A DNA stretch of 64,000 nt from Grifola frondosa. Taxonomy: Eukaryota; Basidiomycota; Agaricomycetes; Polyporales; Grifolaceae. Below are positions 1-10,187 of this stretch, in pieces. The stretch lies in assembly GCA_001683735.1 (NCBI GenBank), contig LUGG01000015.1, positions 930,001 through 994,000 on the forward strand. Reading direction: 5' to 3'. The stretch's first letter is position 1. Each line of letters begins with the position of its first letter. The notes under the pieces are model-generated. The model ran no database searches. It was not told where the DNA came from and saw only the letters and a program-made list of their open reading frames with translations. The position numbers and the translations under genes are program-made.

Positions 1-196
1 TCTCCTGGAATTGAAGAGTACGGATGATTCGTCCAGTGAACTCGATGTTGGGTCCCATAAGACGAAGGGGGCTGGAAAAGTAGACTCGGGTGGGGTGATC
101 CTGGTCTGGATCGAGGGTGAGAATATGTTTGCGAGATTGTCGCTGCACTAGGTAGTGAGGGATTTGAGTGTCACGGGTGTAAGAAAGTGTTTGCAT
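1..196 (-). CDS. Hypothetical protein, 5' part only (runs off window)
   Basis: An open frame on the minus strand starts at the ATG at 194-196 and stays open to the window edge, giving about 65 residues beginning MQTLSYTRDTQIPHYLVQRQ. The peptide is basic and rich in Arg, Gln and Leu, with a strand-like stretch ending in NIEFTGRIIRTLQF. I do not recognise a family. The start is chosen because the frame closes upstream and the sequence beyond it is AT-richer, like an untranslated leader. It could be the N-terminus of a host gene or a transposon ORF; the rest lies outside the window. Confidence 0.3.
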   Translation of the reverse strand, partial: MQTLSYTRDTQIPHYLVQRQSRKHILTLDPDQDHPTRVYFSSPLRLMGPNIEFTGRIIRTLQFQE

Positions 197-855
197 GGTT
201 GTGACAGAGGGAAACAGGAATGCCTGGGAAGACCAAGTAGATTGTGCTTTATTTATAAGTATGAGCACGTGATCATGTCCCTAGTTTGATGTCCCATGTC
301 ATGTGACTTGCTGATGACAGGATGTGCAAAATCGGTGTTATTTGCCATGTCCAGGTACCAAACACTTTTGGTGCGTGACAACGTCGCATGTTCCGCATCA
401 TGTCTTCCATAACTTCCTTCCTTGTCCTATTTTTCTTCGGCTGCTTCTTCTTTCCCTCTCCTTTCTATCTGACCCATTCTCTTCATCAGCAGTTTTATGA
501 ACTCCTTTCATAAGACATCATCTGCTAGTATGCCTTCCAATGTGGTTGGGGTCATATTGAGGAAAGATAAGTGGTGCTTGGCCGATGAATGGATTTCAGC
601 TTATATATCCATCCAGGATGGATGACTAAGCTTTCCACAACCTTCCTGAACTTAACAGAGAGTACTACACATTTTCCCAGAATTTTCTGGTACTTGCAAG
701 TAGGCTCTCTGCTCTTCCAAGGTATTCCCTATCTGATCATAGGCCCATAAATGGCCACTCCTCTCAATTTATCATTCTTGAAGCTTCAGGACTGATCCTA
801 ATAAATTTCGTCGACCTGAATAACTCTAGAAACATCCTTCACATCACCTGCAGAA
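197..855. other. Intergenic stretch, no gene seen
   Basis: No open frame with coding character is visible. The only recognisable element is a short hairpin-containing motif near 343-391 that also occurs near 12652-12700 (listed separately). The remainder is moderately AT-rich and pyrimidine-rich. Confidence 0.5.
343..391 (+). repeat. Hairpin-containing dispersed motif, copy 1
   Basis: The segment reads CCATGTCC, then GTACCAAA, a short loop, TTTTGGTGC and GACAACGT. It matches 12652-12700 in the same orientation. The central part can form a stem (ACCAAA/TTTGGT). The two copies lie about 12.3 kb apart and flank the Gag-protease retroelement. They may be remnants of LTR edges, but I could not extend the match into a full LTR. 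Confidence 0.5.
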
Positions 856-859
856 TGTG

Positions 860-3800
860 TTGTGGTCTTGCACAGCGAGTATCGAGTTTCTCGTTCTTCA
901 GCCACTTCGAACAGCGCGGAAGTCACGTGATCGTGAACCGCGACGCGTCAACAGCCAAATCGGGCTTGACGCGTCAAGTTCGTGCTCTGCTGGCACTTTG
1001 AATACTGCTTCTTCAAACCTCTCTATCTCCCCGGCGCTTGACTTTTGTTTATTTCGTATCTGCCTATCCGGACGACGTTCGTCTTTTGCAACCACGGGAC
1101 GCGCAACTGCGTCCGCACTTCGACTTCGTCGTGGAAGACCGTCCCGGTGAGTAACGCGTATTTATTCTTATTGTTATTTTCTCCGCGTGGTTTCTCTTAC
1201 AGGTCTCTTCACCGCGTCGACAGCGGACCCTTCAGTGGGTCTGCCACGGGACTCCTGCACGACGCCGCGTGGTTCTCTGCGTACCGGCCACTGTCCTGCT
1301 TTATTCCATTTCTCGCGGGTCCTTACTTCCTCGAATCCTCTTCCTGATGCTGTCTGTCATCACAGCACTTCATCTACTACCTCTCTGGGTCGCGTCACCG
1401 CAACCTGTCCGATACTTTTCTCTGGTTCGCGCTCGTCTGGACCTTGTCAACACGATGCCGCTATCCGCGCGGGCTCTCTGTCCGCGCTGCGGCCGTCTCG
1501 TCTGCTTGTGACATGGTCCTCCTATCCTCGATGGACCTTAGACAACTTCTGGCATGCGTCCCGCGTAGTGCGCGCGCTCTGCGCTCGCCGTCTTGTCCAC
1601 TGTACTCCTGCCTGCTTCTCCTGTCTTCTCTCATCCTCGTGTGCCTCTGCCATCGATGCGCTCAACGCCGTCTCCGTGTCGGGGAGTCCTGAAATGAATC
1701 ATGCGTCTCGTGTGCGGTCGGCCATCTCCTGGCCATCCACCTCACTTCTAAGTAAGTCCAATCTCGTCGTGTTTCCTCAACTCATAGGCCGCGCTCGATC
1801 CCGACGCGTCACCCGAAATGGTGACACGTCGCGATCAGCGCTGGCACGTCTTCGTCCATACCGACGCGTCCTAACACTTCTCGTCCCTTTCAGGAACGTC
1901 TCGTGCGTGCGGGGCTTGCCTACGTATGCCTGCCCCGGTCCTCCTAACTGTGCCCTCGGCCGTGCTCGCTCGTCGCGCACCCTCAAACCCGTGAGCCTTC
2001 TCATTTCTTCTCGTAACATCTCATCAGCTGATCACGGTGCCGACGCGTCGCAATGCGGACGCATCCGCTTTGTTGCGCTCGTTCTTCGGCCATCCTGCGA
2101 GGCAGTGACGCGTCGCGTTCGGTGCAGACGCGTCCCCTCGGACTACTAAGCGTTCTCCGCTGCTTCTTCACAGATCCGGCTTCATCGTCTCATCGTCTCC
2201 GAGGTATGTCCACGCGTTGCCCTCCCGCACACATGTCGAGTAGTACTAATACCTCTTGCAGCGCTGGTACGTCTCGCAAGGGCTAGCATGATGATACGGG
2301 AGCGCGTCGGTGAGTTCCTCGTCCCTTAAATACCTTTTCTCTTTTGCTGAACCAAAAGATCCTTTCTCGAATCGAGCAAGATATCGATCGGCCGATCGTG
2401 TTCTCGTGAGTACCACCTCAATCTCGTGACAAGGCTGACGCGTCGTTCAAGGGCTGACGCGTCGCGTCGCGTACGTTCTGGTACGCGCACGTCACAGCTT
2501 GCACGTAAGGTTATTCCGGTATGTTCTTCCTGTTTCTCGGTGATCGAGATCCTGCTGACCCCTTTTCTGTAAGTAGGGTCCTCTCCCATGACCTCGTGAC
2601 GAAGCGAGCGTCAGACGCGTCGCATCGCGAACGTTCCACTACGACGCGCGTCGCGTCTTCCGTACATCCTCGCGGCCACGGGATCTTTCCATCCGCTTCT
2701 TCGTCCTTCGCACCCTTGGGCTGCACTGACCGCGCGCCCTCGATCATTTCTTAAGGCGCGTTTTCCATAACCTTCTCCTCATTTCGTGAACCATCTGACT
2801 CTTTCTCGTGCTGACGCGTCGCGTCTGGGACGCGTCATGCAGTCTCATGACATCGATCCTCTCGGGGAGGCTGTGTCCGCGCCCTCAGCTGACCGTCCTC
2901 GACGTTCCCCGAACCTTCTCGCGTGTTCGGCGCATACGCGTCGGGTGCCTCTCCCGTTTCTGTCTCTTTCTATACTGATCTGGTACCTTCTCGGACGACG
3001 TTCGCGTGGCTATAAAAGCTCACGAACGTTCGCCCACCTCTGCAGCTTCTCATTTCCTTTCTTGATCTCCTAGCTCTCGGACGGCACGTACATTCGACCA
3101 GCGCTCGCCGCTGCGCTCAACGACATTCATACATGCATGGGCAGCGCGCTCGACTGTCTCCTCGACCATGCACTGGGTCATCATGCGGGTACGCATCCTG
3201 CCTCCTCGTCACCTGTCGCACACCATCCGTGATGCGCTCTTCGTCGTCGTCGGGGTGCTGGCTGGTCTGGGTGCGTATGTTCCCGCTTCTTCCTTCTGCT
3301 TCTGTTAATCTCCTCACTCATCAAGCACGGCGCATTGTCCCTCGAGTGCTGTGTGTTCAGCTTCTCGAGACGATCGCTTTGACGGTATGCGGTTTCCCGC
3401 CGCTATCTTATGCTCGTCCGCGACCACGGCTACGTGTGCGACTCGATGTTGGTCACCGGTACGTGCGTCGCATTTCTTGGTCATTCTTCTCCCTTCTGTA
3501 CTGATCCCTGTCTTGGCGTACGGTCTGCAGATGTCCGCGCTCATTCTGCGCGGTCTGCAGCACTCGTCCCACTGTTCCCTTCCTTCGTCGTCGTCTCTAC
3601 TTGCTGGGCAAGCATTCGGCCTGCTCCACCTCGTCGCGTCACCACGCTTCGGGTCCTAGTGCGCTTTCCGCGTTCAACGACGCCCGAGTGGGTGCATCCG
3701 ATGCATAACCAGCTAAGTATCTTCTTCTTCCACCTGCCTACCATCTCGTAACTGATCCTTCCTGACAGTGCCCTACGCACTGTGCACTATCTGCCGTCGG

Positions 3801-3890
3801 GCATGCATACTGCATCCGCGGCACCTGCGACGTTCATCTCGTCGGCACGCCTACGTTGCCCGACTGGCCTTCGCCCCACAGTTAGAATAA
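860..3890. repeat. CpG-rich block with clustered GACGCGTC palindromes
   Basis: About 3 kb of GC- and CpG-rich sequence with no convincing protein; the open frames present are low-complexity Ser/Arg-rich translations typical of GC-rich non-coding DNA. It holds 12 exact copies of GACGCGTC starting at 942, 968, 1803, 1863, 2042, 2107, 2127, 2437, 2456, 2614, 2813 and 2829, plus further ACGCGT cores near 1154, 2212 and 2936. Eight of the 12 fall in close pairs 16-26 bp apart. Splice-like signals (for example GTGAGTAACG at 1147 with TTACAG at 1196-1201) are present but do not join frames into a protein. Composition changes sharply near 3890. It may be a regulatory array, a decayed GC-rich repeat, or part of a larger element. 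Confidence 0.6.
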
Positions 3891-5021
3891 ACGAACTGTT
3901 GGGGCACCTACTCAGTTCGTCTTCCTTCTTCGTTACTCTGCCTCCTGAATTTGCTGACTTAATTTCTCTCGAAATTAACAGCAATATTCATCTTCATTTT
4001 CCCGACGGCTCGCTTATCTTTCCTTGTCCGTAGTTGTAACTTCGTATCGGGACTGTAGACTCTATTCCTGTATTCTCGGATAGTCTTCCCGGATGCAAAC
4101 CAACTGAAATCTTGAATTCACCGTATATATCAAGCCATCGTCTGCCTAATTCGTTCGTGGTATTTCTGCGAAACGACTCCTTCCATGTTGGCTTGGTCAA
4201 ATACCCATCTTCATCCGGCAGTTACTTCAGCAAATTGTCCTATTCCTCATATCAATACTTAAGTGACCATCCGATCGGAACTATCCTCGATCGTGTCACT
4301 GCTTGCTTGCTTGTCCATGACTTTTCGGCTCGATAAGTCAAATTAATGACTCGTCCATAATGCTTGCCACGTTAAACTTCGATTCCTTTGAAGGCTAGAT
4401 CTCTGGATGATCTCGAATCTCATATATCAAACCCCGCTCTTCAGGGTGCCTAGTTCCCTTGTTTTGGTGCTCATCATGCATCTCCAGAATTCTCGGTGTA
4501 TCCTTGTCCTGCTATCCTAAATCGGTACTGGCCAACCTCCTCCCGATATTTCTTTATCCCTGAGTGCGCACCGGAGACATGGTTCTTGACCTCATGTACA
4601 CGTGTTCTGACTTCCTTACTAATCCTGTTCCATCCACAGACGGACTTCCAGCATCCCATGCCTCCTTGGCTATGTCCTGGTAAGATCCTCCAAATCTGTG
4701 CAATGGCTAAACTTGCTAACTTCCTAAATCGTGTACTTCTTTGAGTGTCCCATGTTCGTCCCTGCCACTGGATACCATATCGGTGGGTCCCAGATCCTTC
4801 TTCATCTGCTATCTTGACACCGGAACACTCCGAATTTAAACTTTCCAAACTTCTTTTCTGATAGGCTTCTCGAGCTCTATCGGACCGGTTTACATCATTG
4901 TCCTTGACGTGAGTATACATCAAAATAAATGATGTAAAGATGTCATCCAGGAATTTCTTTTATAGCTGGGCACAAGCCTTGATCGCCGTTTAGTCTTCTT
5001 CTTTCCTTTCCATCACCACCA
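3891..5021. other. AT-richer intergenic stretch, no firm gene
   Basis: After the compositional break near 3890 the sequence looks like the surrounding transposon-rich DNA. A 149-codon minus-strand frame at 4474-4923 exists, but it shows no recognisable motif and has an equally open frame opposite it, so I do not call it a gene. No reverse transcriptase, RNase H or integrase motif was seen here, although this is where the pol part of the neighbouring retroelement would be expected. Confidence 0.4.
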
Positions 5022-5282
5022 ATGCCTATAGAGGTGGGACTTCCGATTACGCATTTCCCCCTTCCCGCATTATTAACCTGACTTGTTCCTAGTTGAACAG
5101 TACTGTTGGTTACCTAGATGAGACGGGAACGGTTACTGGGAAAGTGATCGAGGTGGAAATTGTGGATGTAAGCTTCTTCTTCATATCTGCTGTGATCCTA
5201 TCCGTGCTGAAATGTGCCGTAGGGTATGAAACGTGTTACCATCCAGGTTGATGGTAAACCAGTTCCCATGAAACTTCCGTAA
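5022..5282 (+). CDS. Possible small three-exon gene (48 aa)
   Basis: Three short exons, 5022-5033, 5093-5167 and 5223-5282, join in phase 0 across two introns of 59 and 55 bp. The introns have GT..AG ends (GTGGGA..CCTAG, a weak donor, and GTAAGC..CGTAG, a good one). The product begins MPIELNSTVGYLDETGTVTG and ends VPMKLP before TAA. It alternates hydrophobic and charged residues, as in a small beta-barrel or beta-sandwich. I do not recognise a family. It lies just downstream of the minus-strand retroelement ORFs. It could be the last exons of a larger gene whose 5' part I cannot see, or chance. Confidence 0.3.
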
Positions 5283-5483
5283 GTCGAATTTCGCCCTTGA
5301 ATAAATACTGCTTATCCTTCGCTTCCATAGTGCTGCAACGGTGTTTTCCGTCCGTCGCACGTGAGAATATGTACCTAGAATTAGATAGATACATCATTGA
5401 ACCTGATCGATTGTCCATTTGCCTGATTTAACCTGTTCGAATTCTTTCCAAACACAATATCGCTTGAATTGGAGAGGAAGAAT

Positions 5484-7199
5484 TTAGGCCGAGTGGTCTG
5501 ACTCGATGTCAGACTGATTGTCTAGAGTGCGACACTCTATGGGTCCACAGTAATCTATGACTTCATACCATTTCCCATTCGGATATCGGTTATACCGTGC
5601 GTTCACTTTCAGCTTGCGCTTCCGACGAGGTGCCATGACCGCATTGGATTTATCTGCCAGAGCCGGCTCATGATTATCTGATGCCTGAGAATCGGAGGGT
5701 AAGGGATATGTATCCTCAAAATTTCCTTCCTGATTTTCATTCCTCAGAAACAATATTTTCGCTGTCTCAGGTAGGGGCCCTGACATTTCTTCAGGTATGT
5801 CTGGTTCGCTGTCTGAATCCCATATTTCTAGAGCTTCGTGACCACCTCTATCGGAATATCTGGTAAAAATCACTTTCTCAGGTGATCTATGCCTTTTCCG
5901 TGATGTGACTGCTGTCTTCGATTTTTCGGCCTTCAATGACTCCCTCTTTCTCCATATGTCCCATGCTGGATTATCGGCGAGTTTTCCAACCCGTTCGACC
6001 GGTACATCTTTATTCGTATGCCAGATGATGTCCGGGTCCAGCATGATAGGCGTAATGTATTCATCTGCATATTCATTCCGAATACAAATCCCATATTTGT
6101 TGCTCATCCTTATGGCAGTAGTGTGACAAGGAGCAACAGGGGGAGATCCTGGTGTAGTCACAGGTTCCAATATGTCCTCGTCAATTGGTACCCATAGCTG
6201 CTGTCCATTGACAATCTCACATCGGTGAGTAGCTTCTGCGGGAATCTTCTGGATTGATTTCGGTGCGTCCATATCGGAGAGTAAAGGCTGATCTTTAATT
6301 TGATCTTCCTTTTCCTTCAACTCTCTTTCCTTCAATTCCCTTTCCCTGGCCTTCCTTTCCTCAAGTCTCTGTGTCGCCAATTCTTTTTCCTTGGCTATCC
6401 TTGCTATGTCTGCCCTCATCCAATCCCATACTTTCTTTTCAATGAGTTTGCCTACCCGAGTGAGTGGTTCATTCTTATCCGAAACCCATGTTATGTCTGG
6501 ATCCAGATCGAGTGGAGTAATCCAATCGTCTGCAACTTCCCGGTCAACACATACTCCATGATCATCATCTAGCCTAATGGCTGTCGAATAACATTCCAAG
6601 CATGGTGGAGATCCTGGACCATTCATGGGTTTAAAGTTATTTTGATCCAGTGGTATCCAGATTCGCTGACCAAGGACCATGCCACATTTATGAGTGGCTT
6701 CAGCTGGGATCCTTCGAACAATCTTTGGCACTTCGGGTTTTGAGATCTGAATATCTGCACATAATCCTTCATTCTTTTTCTCCAATTCTCTGGTTCCTGA
6801 TTTTGGCATATCAGTTTCTATAGTCTGAGTCTCAACTTCGACTGTAGAAGGTGGGGGCTTATCTGCCTCAGGCAAATAAATCATCTGAAATATGCCATGA
6901 CCACTTTTCTCGACTCCATCAATGGATACTTTGACGTCACGTAACAAGAACAAGTCTTCTTGGATTCCTATATTTGTACTCCAATTATCTCTCATTATGA
7001 GATAATCAGATTCACAAGATGAGATGGAACCTAAGATAGGCTGAAGTGGTCCACGAGCATGACCATATTGGGCACAATATTTAAGCAACAAGTGCTCATA
7101 CGAGGTGCGTGATATGTAATCGTGGATATTCACAGCCTGCTGATGACCTAGAGCATGATTATTCTTATAACTAGACCATCCCAGTGAACTGCATTCCAA
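5484..7199 (-). CDS. Retroelement C-terminal protein with duplicated module
   Basis: 571 codons. Residues 84-89 repeat the FLLRDV signature seen before PR2. Two related modules follow at about 164-262 and 320-416. Each starts with (R/K)IPAEATH(K/R)C, continues through GQ(R/Q)(I/L)W(I/V)P, PGSPP, TAIR and DPDI(T/I)W, and ends near RVGKL. The linker between them is a Lys/Glu/Arg-rich helix (ARERELKERELKEKEDQ). The C-terminus is acidic and then basic (MAPRRKRKLKVN). I recognise no catalytic motif or named family. Its position after the protease is where reverse transcriptase would normally lie. A structural or nucleic-acid-binding role is possible but not shown. Confidence 0.6.
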   Translation of the reverse strand: MECSSLGWSSYKNNHALGHQQAVNIHDYISRTSYEHLLLKYCAQYGHARGPLQPILGSISSCESDYLIMRDNWSTNIGIQEDLFLLRDVKVSIDGVEKSGHGIFQMIYLPEADKPPPSTVEVETQTIETDMPKSGTRELEKKNEGLCADIQISKPEVPKIVRRIPAEATHKCGMVLGQRIWIPLDQNNFKPMNGPGSPPCLECYSTAIRLDDDHGVCVDREVADDWITPLDLDPDITWVSDKNEPLTRVGKLIEKKVWDWMRADIARIAKEKELATQRLEERKARERELKERELKEKEDQIKDQPLLSDMDAPKSIQKIPAEATHRCEIVNGQQLWVPIDEDILEPVTTPGSPPVAPCHTTAIRMSNKYGICIRNEYADEYITPIMLDPDIIWHTNKDVPVERVGKLADNPAWDIWRKRESLKAEKSKTAVTSRKRHRSPEKVIFTRYSDRGGHEALEIWDSDSEPDIPEEMSGPLPETAKILFLRNENQEGNFEDTYPLPSDSQASDNHEPALADKSNAVMAPRRKRKLKVNARYNRYPNGKWYEVIDYCGPIECRTLDNQSDIESDHSA

Positions 7200-8254
7200 T
7201 TATTTGGAGATACTGGTTCAGTCGGAACCTCTGAGCTTTCTTGGATTTGAGATTCCTGATGATTCGGCAAATTCTGTACATTGCCTGCCTCCATTAAGGA
7301 TTGTATACCCTTTGAGTCGCTGAAATCTAGAACAGGTAAAGGATCCTTGCATTCCTTCATGGCTTGAATGCTGGCACATAATGGAGCCTTCTTTGATAGG
7401 GCTGCAGTTTGCGCCTCCATACTGGTAACAAGCATTCCAAAACTCTTCTTTCCATCTTCTGAGCTTATCTCCACATAGACTCCATCTGGGCTATTCCGTA
7501 TGAGAAGGTTGTTGCGCCTTTGCCATGGCTGACCAAATAATGCTGGTACTGCCAAACCTTCGACAACATAAAGATCGGCATGGGTTACTACTGATCCAAG
7601 CGAAATTTGCACTGGCCATATTCCATAATATGACAGTGGCTTTCCAGATACATCTGATAACTTCATCGGAATTGCCTTCTCCTTGCTTCCTCCCAAGGTT
7701 TTCCAAATATCGGCTGAGATACAATCGAGTTGTGAACCTGTATCAATAAGGAATGGGATTACACAATCGTTAAGCCGCACTGGAACTGTAATGAGTGGGG
7801 GTAGGGTAGACATAAACCATTTCGCCATTTGATCTGGGAAGGTATGTGGCTTTGCAACTTCAGCTCGGAGCATCGTGATTAGTCCTGGTTGATCCATTTG
7901 AATGCAACAATTCTCGAGATTGGTAGAAGAAGTTGGTAGCATCTTAACAATTGCTTGACCGTATACTCCTCCTTTCTTATCAAAGAATTGTACATCCCTT
8001 AACAAGAAGGTTCGCCCATATGGTCCTAGCTGATAATCCTGAAATTCAAGGCCACGTTCTGCCAAAAGCGTACATGGGCCTGATGATATTGGCTTCAGGT
8101 TATGGTTCTGAATCTTCAACTTCTGGGCTAGACTATTGTATAAGGCTTCATCCAGATCATTATCTGATGAATCATCCACATGGCTTGAGCTCGGAATTGT
8201 ACTTCGTCTCTTTGAGTACAATTTAAATGCTTCCTTTGCCTGTAGAGTTTCCAT
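7148..8254 (-). CDS. Second retropepsin (PR2) segment
   Basis: 368 codons, overlapping the previous ORF by 127 bp in the -1 frame. It begins with an acidic stretch, then a strand-rich module with FLLRDV at residues 83-88. A second complete aspartic protease domain follows: FLIDTGSQLDCIS with Asp near residue 171 and VPALFGQPWQRRNN downstream, parallel to GLLGRPWQQ of PR1. This is a separate, diverged domain and not a second reading of PR1. The C-terminus runs into the next ORF, again in the -1 frame (52-bp overlap). Two retropepsins in one polyprotein could pair within the chain; that is inference. Confidence 0.7.
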   Translation of the reverse strand: METLQAKEAFKLYSKRRSTIPSSSHVDDSSDNDLDEALYNSLAQKLKIQNHNLKPISSGPCTLLAERGLEFQDYQLGPYGRTFLLRDVQFFDKKGGVYGQAIVKMLPTSSTNLENCCIQMDQPGLITMLRAEVAKPHTFPDQMAKWFMSTLPPLITVPVRLNDCVIPFLIDTGSQLDCISADIWKTLGGSKEKAIPMKLSDVSGKPLSYYGIWPVQISLGSVVTHADLYVVEGLAVPALFGQPWQRRNNLLIRNSPDGVYVEISSEDGKKSFGMLVTSMEAQTAALSKKAPLCASIQAMKECKDPLPVLDFSDSKGIQSLMEAGNVQNLPNHQESQIQESSEVPTEPVSPNNWNAVHWDGLVIRIIML

Positions 8255-9879
8255 ATCTTCTGCTTCATCAATATCGGCATTATTTCCTTCTGAAGATCTG
8301 ACGATGTAGAGTTCGCTTTGTCACTATCTGCATCATCAGGAAATTCTACCTCCTCTGTTGAGTCGGTGTCCTCCTCAGATGAGGTATCGCTGATATCTGC
8401 CAATTCGGGAAGGTCCAAATCATCCTCCTCAATTTCTTCAACCCTCGCATATGGCTCTGTCTTGTTCCATTCCTTCACAACTGTAGCATATACTGCTGAG
8501 TCTGCAGAGGTTGATGGGGAGACTAGTAACTCTGATTCCGGATATCCATTTTGGCCTCGGAATGTTAAATATGTTCCATCATCTCTTTCAGCAATTCCAA
8601 CACCATTATCCTGCTGCCAAGGTCTTCCTAATAGGCCATCAAATGGGGGATCAGATGCAACATATGCATTGATATTGGTCTCAATATGACCAATCTTTAG
8701 TGGTATGTTCTCCACTAATCCCAGTAATTCGCCTCGGCCTCCATTTGCATCACTCATAGATATCGCTTTCCTTTTATTCATCGGCAAATGAACTGTAGAT
8801 TTCCAGACCTTCTCACTGATAATATTCAGCTGAGAACCAGTGTCCACAATAAATGACACAGGTTTTCGGTTACATTCCATGAAAAGCCGAATCAGTGATC
8901 CACGGGTCGCAGTGACCAAATTCGAAGTCGGCGCTGGAATTACGTCTGTCTTCTTAACCCGAAGAATATTCTGCAACTGCTGAGCAACTTCCTTGGATAC
9001 TCCAACAACCTCTCCCACAGATAAGGTGAGTTGAGTGTTAAGTATCTTGTTAAGAACCGATGCAGGATCCACTTCTCTGCTGATCACAGAAGTACGTGCT
9101 GCTGATCGAGCATGTTCTGTCACTTGCTCCCTGTTAGGCCTATTATTGGACATAGCTGGGTCATCCAATATCTCCACATCATTGTCTGGATTGAAATTCC
9201 TCGTCTGTACATCAATTGGGGTTAATTTCTGCATTGGTACCTGAGGTACTGCAGAAATCTCGGGCCGACTTGTTGAAGCAAGGTGAGGTGGTGGACCCTT
9301 TTGCTGTGGCAACACCTCTCTTTGCTTTCCCTTATATCCTGTGCTTCCCTGATATCCATCTCTGATTTTGATTGGGTAGGAACGAGTTTCCCGAGGGACC
9401 TTCTCTACAGGGAAGACCAAAACGTCGGACTCGTCTTCCTCATCCATTTCTTCATCATCAGAGACCTCATCACATACAAGGTAATTCACCTCTGGGGCTA
9501 TCCGCTTAATTGCCTGCATCCAATTCTCATCTGGGTTTCGAAAAACTGGTATACCATTCTTCACGGTAAACCTTCCTCGATAGTCCTTTAGGAGAAGACC
9601 CTTTGTCATCATTTCCTGTAGGCGAGGACAGTTGCCCATAATGTGACCAGATTCTCCACATCCAAAGCATCCTATTGAAGGTGGTCGAGATGAGAGAAAG
9701 CGATTTGGATCTGGCCTGCTGAACTGAGTCGGTGGAGGAGGTATGTCAACTCTATTAATCCGAGGTCGTGGCAGACATTCCGCAGCTAAAGGATTTAGCT
9801 GTGAAGCCTGAAGGTATAATAATCCATACTTCGGATCCTCCACGGACAAATTCTTCATTTGCATGATTAGTTTGTCCAT
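8128..9879 (-). CDS. CCHC zinc knuckle plus retropepsin (PR1)
   Basis: 583 codons. Residues 71-84 form a CX2CX4HX4C zinc knuckle (CFGCGESGHIMGNC), the nucleic-acid-binding motif of Gag/Pol polyproteins. A Pro-rich and then acidic linker follows. At about residue 345 comes the aspartic protease active site FIVDTGSQLNIIS, with a downstream flap and the DGLLGRPWQQ segment that matches the usual second retropepsin motif (hydrophobic-LG). Retropepsins work as dimers and cut the polyprotein. The last 40 or so codons are out of register: from about 8300 the natural sequence continues in the -1 frame into the next ORF, where EGNNADIDEAED precedes its first methionine. Confidence 0.75.
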   Translation of the reverse strand: MDKLIMQMKNLSVEDPKYGLLYLQASQLNPLAAECLPRPRINRVDIPPPPTQFSRPDPNRFLSSRPPSIGCFGCGESGHIMGNCPRLQEMMTKGLLLKDYRGRFTVKNGIPVFRNPDENWMQAIKRIAPEVNYLVCDEVSDDEEMDEEDESDVLVFPVEKVPRETRSYPIKIRDGYQGSTGYKGKQREVLPQQKGPPPHLASTSRPEISAVPQVPMQKLTPIDVQTRNFNPDNDVEILDDPAMSNNRPNREQVTEHARSAARTSVISREVDPASVLNKILNTQLTLSVGEVVGVSKEVAQQLQNILRVKKTDVIPAPTSNLVTATRGSLIRLFMECNRKPVSFIVDTGSQLNIISEKVWKSTVHLPMNKRKAISMSDANGGRGELLGLVENIPLKIGHIETNINAYVASDPPFDGLLGRPWQQDNGVGIAERDDGTYLTFRGQNGYPESELLVSPSTSADSAVYATVVKEWNKTEPYARVEEIEEDDLDLPELADISDTSSEEDTDSTEEVEFPDDADSDKANSTSSDLQKEIMPILMKQKIWKLYRQRKHLNCTQRDEVQFRAQAMWMIHQIMIWMKPYTIV

Positions 9880-10187
9880 TTCGTCCTTGAGCTTATTTGG
9901 GCGGGTCCTTTCATCACCTTTCCCAAAGGTTTGCCCAATTTGCTAGACTCTCTCCGGGGTGTTCCATGACTAATAGGAACTTCATCTTCATCATCATCAT
10001 CATCATCATCATGTGCAGACCTTGCCTGGAATCGGACCTTCTTTCCACCTTTGGCTCTGGCTGCAGTCTCCTTGTATCTGCAATCCTTTCATTTCCATAG
10101 TCTTCATCATCTGAATCATCATCGTCAACCAGATCATGATCATAGATGTCTTCAGATCCTAATCTCTCTGTATCAATCTGTCAGATC
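9880..10187 (-). pseudogene. Acidic Gag-protease linker, frame-broken
   Basis: Between the Gag stop and the zinc-knuckle ORF, alternate frames encode AENLLGSDRLIQRD, then GSEDIYDHDLVDDDDSDDED, then an Asp-rich run over a CAT/GAT microsatellite, then KLKDEMDKLIMQ leading into the next ORF. Each step needs a -1 change of frame. The pieces form a sensible acidic, low-complexity linker, so I read this as one coding segment interrupted by several one-base losses. Replication slippage, decay or assembly error could each explain it. Confidence 0.5.
9986..10012 (+). repeat. CAT trinucleotide microsatellite
   Basis: About nine CAT/ATC units in a row (GATGATGAT on the minus strand, encoding the Asp run of the linker in the retroelement polyprotein frame). 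Slippage here could shift reading length in whole codons. Confidence 0.85.

Noticed and set aside
857..3780. Many long frames in the CpG-rich block, up to 320 codons
   Set aside because: All are low-complexity Ser/Arg/Leu translations, with overlapping frames on both strands. This is expected from GC-rich non-coding DNA.
4474..4923. 149-codon minus-strand open frame
   Set aside because: No motif or family recognised, an equally open frame opposite, and no splice or start context. Probably chance.
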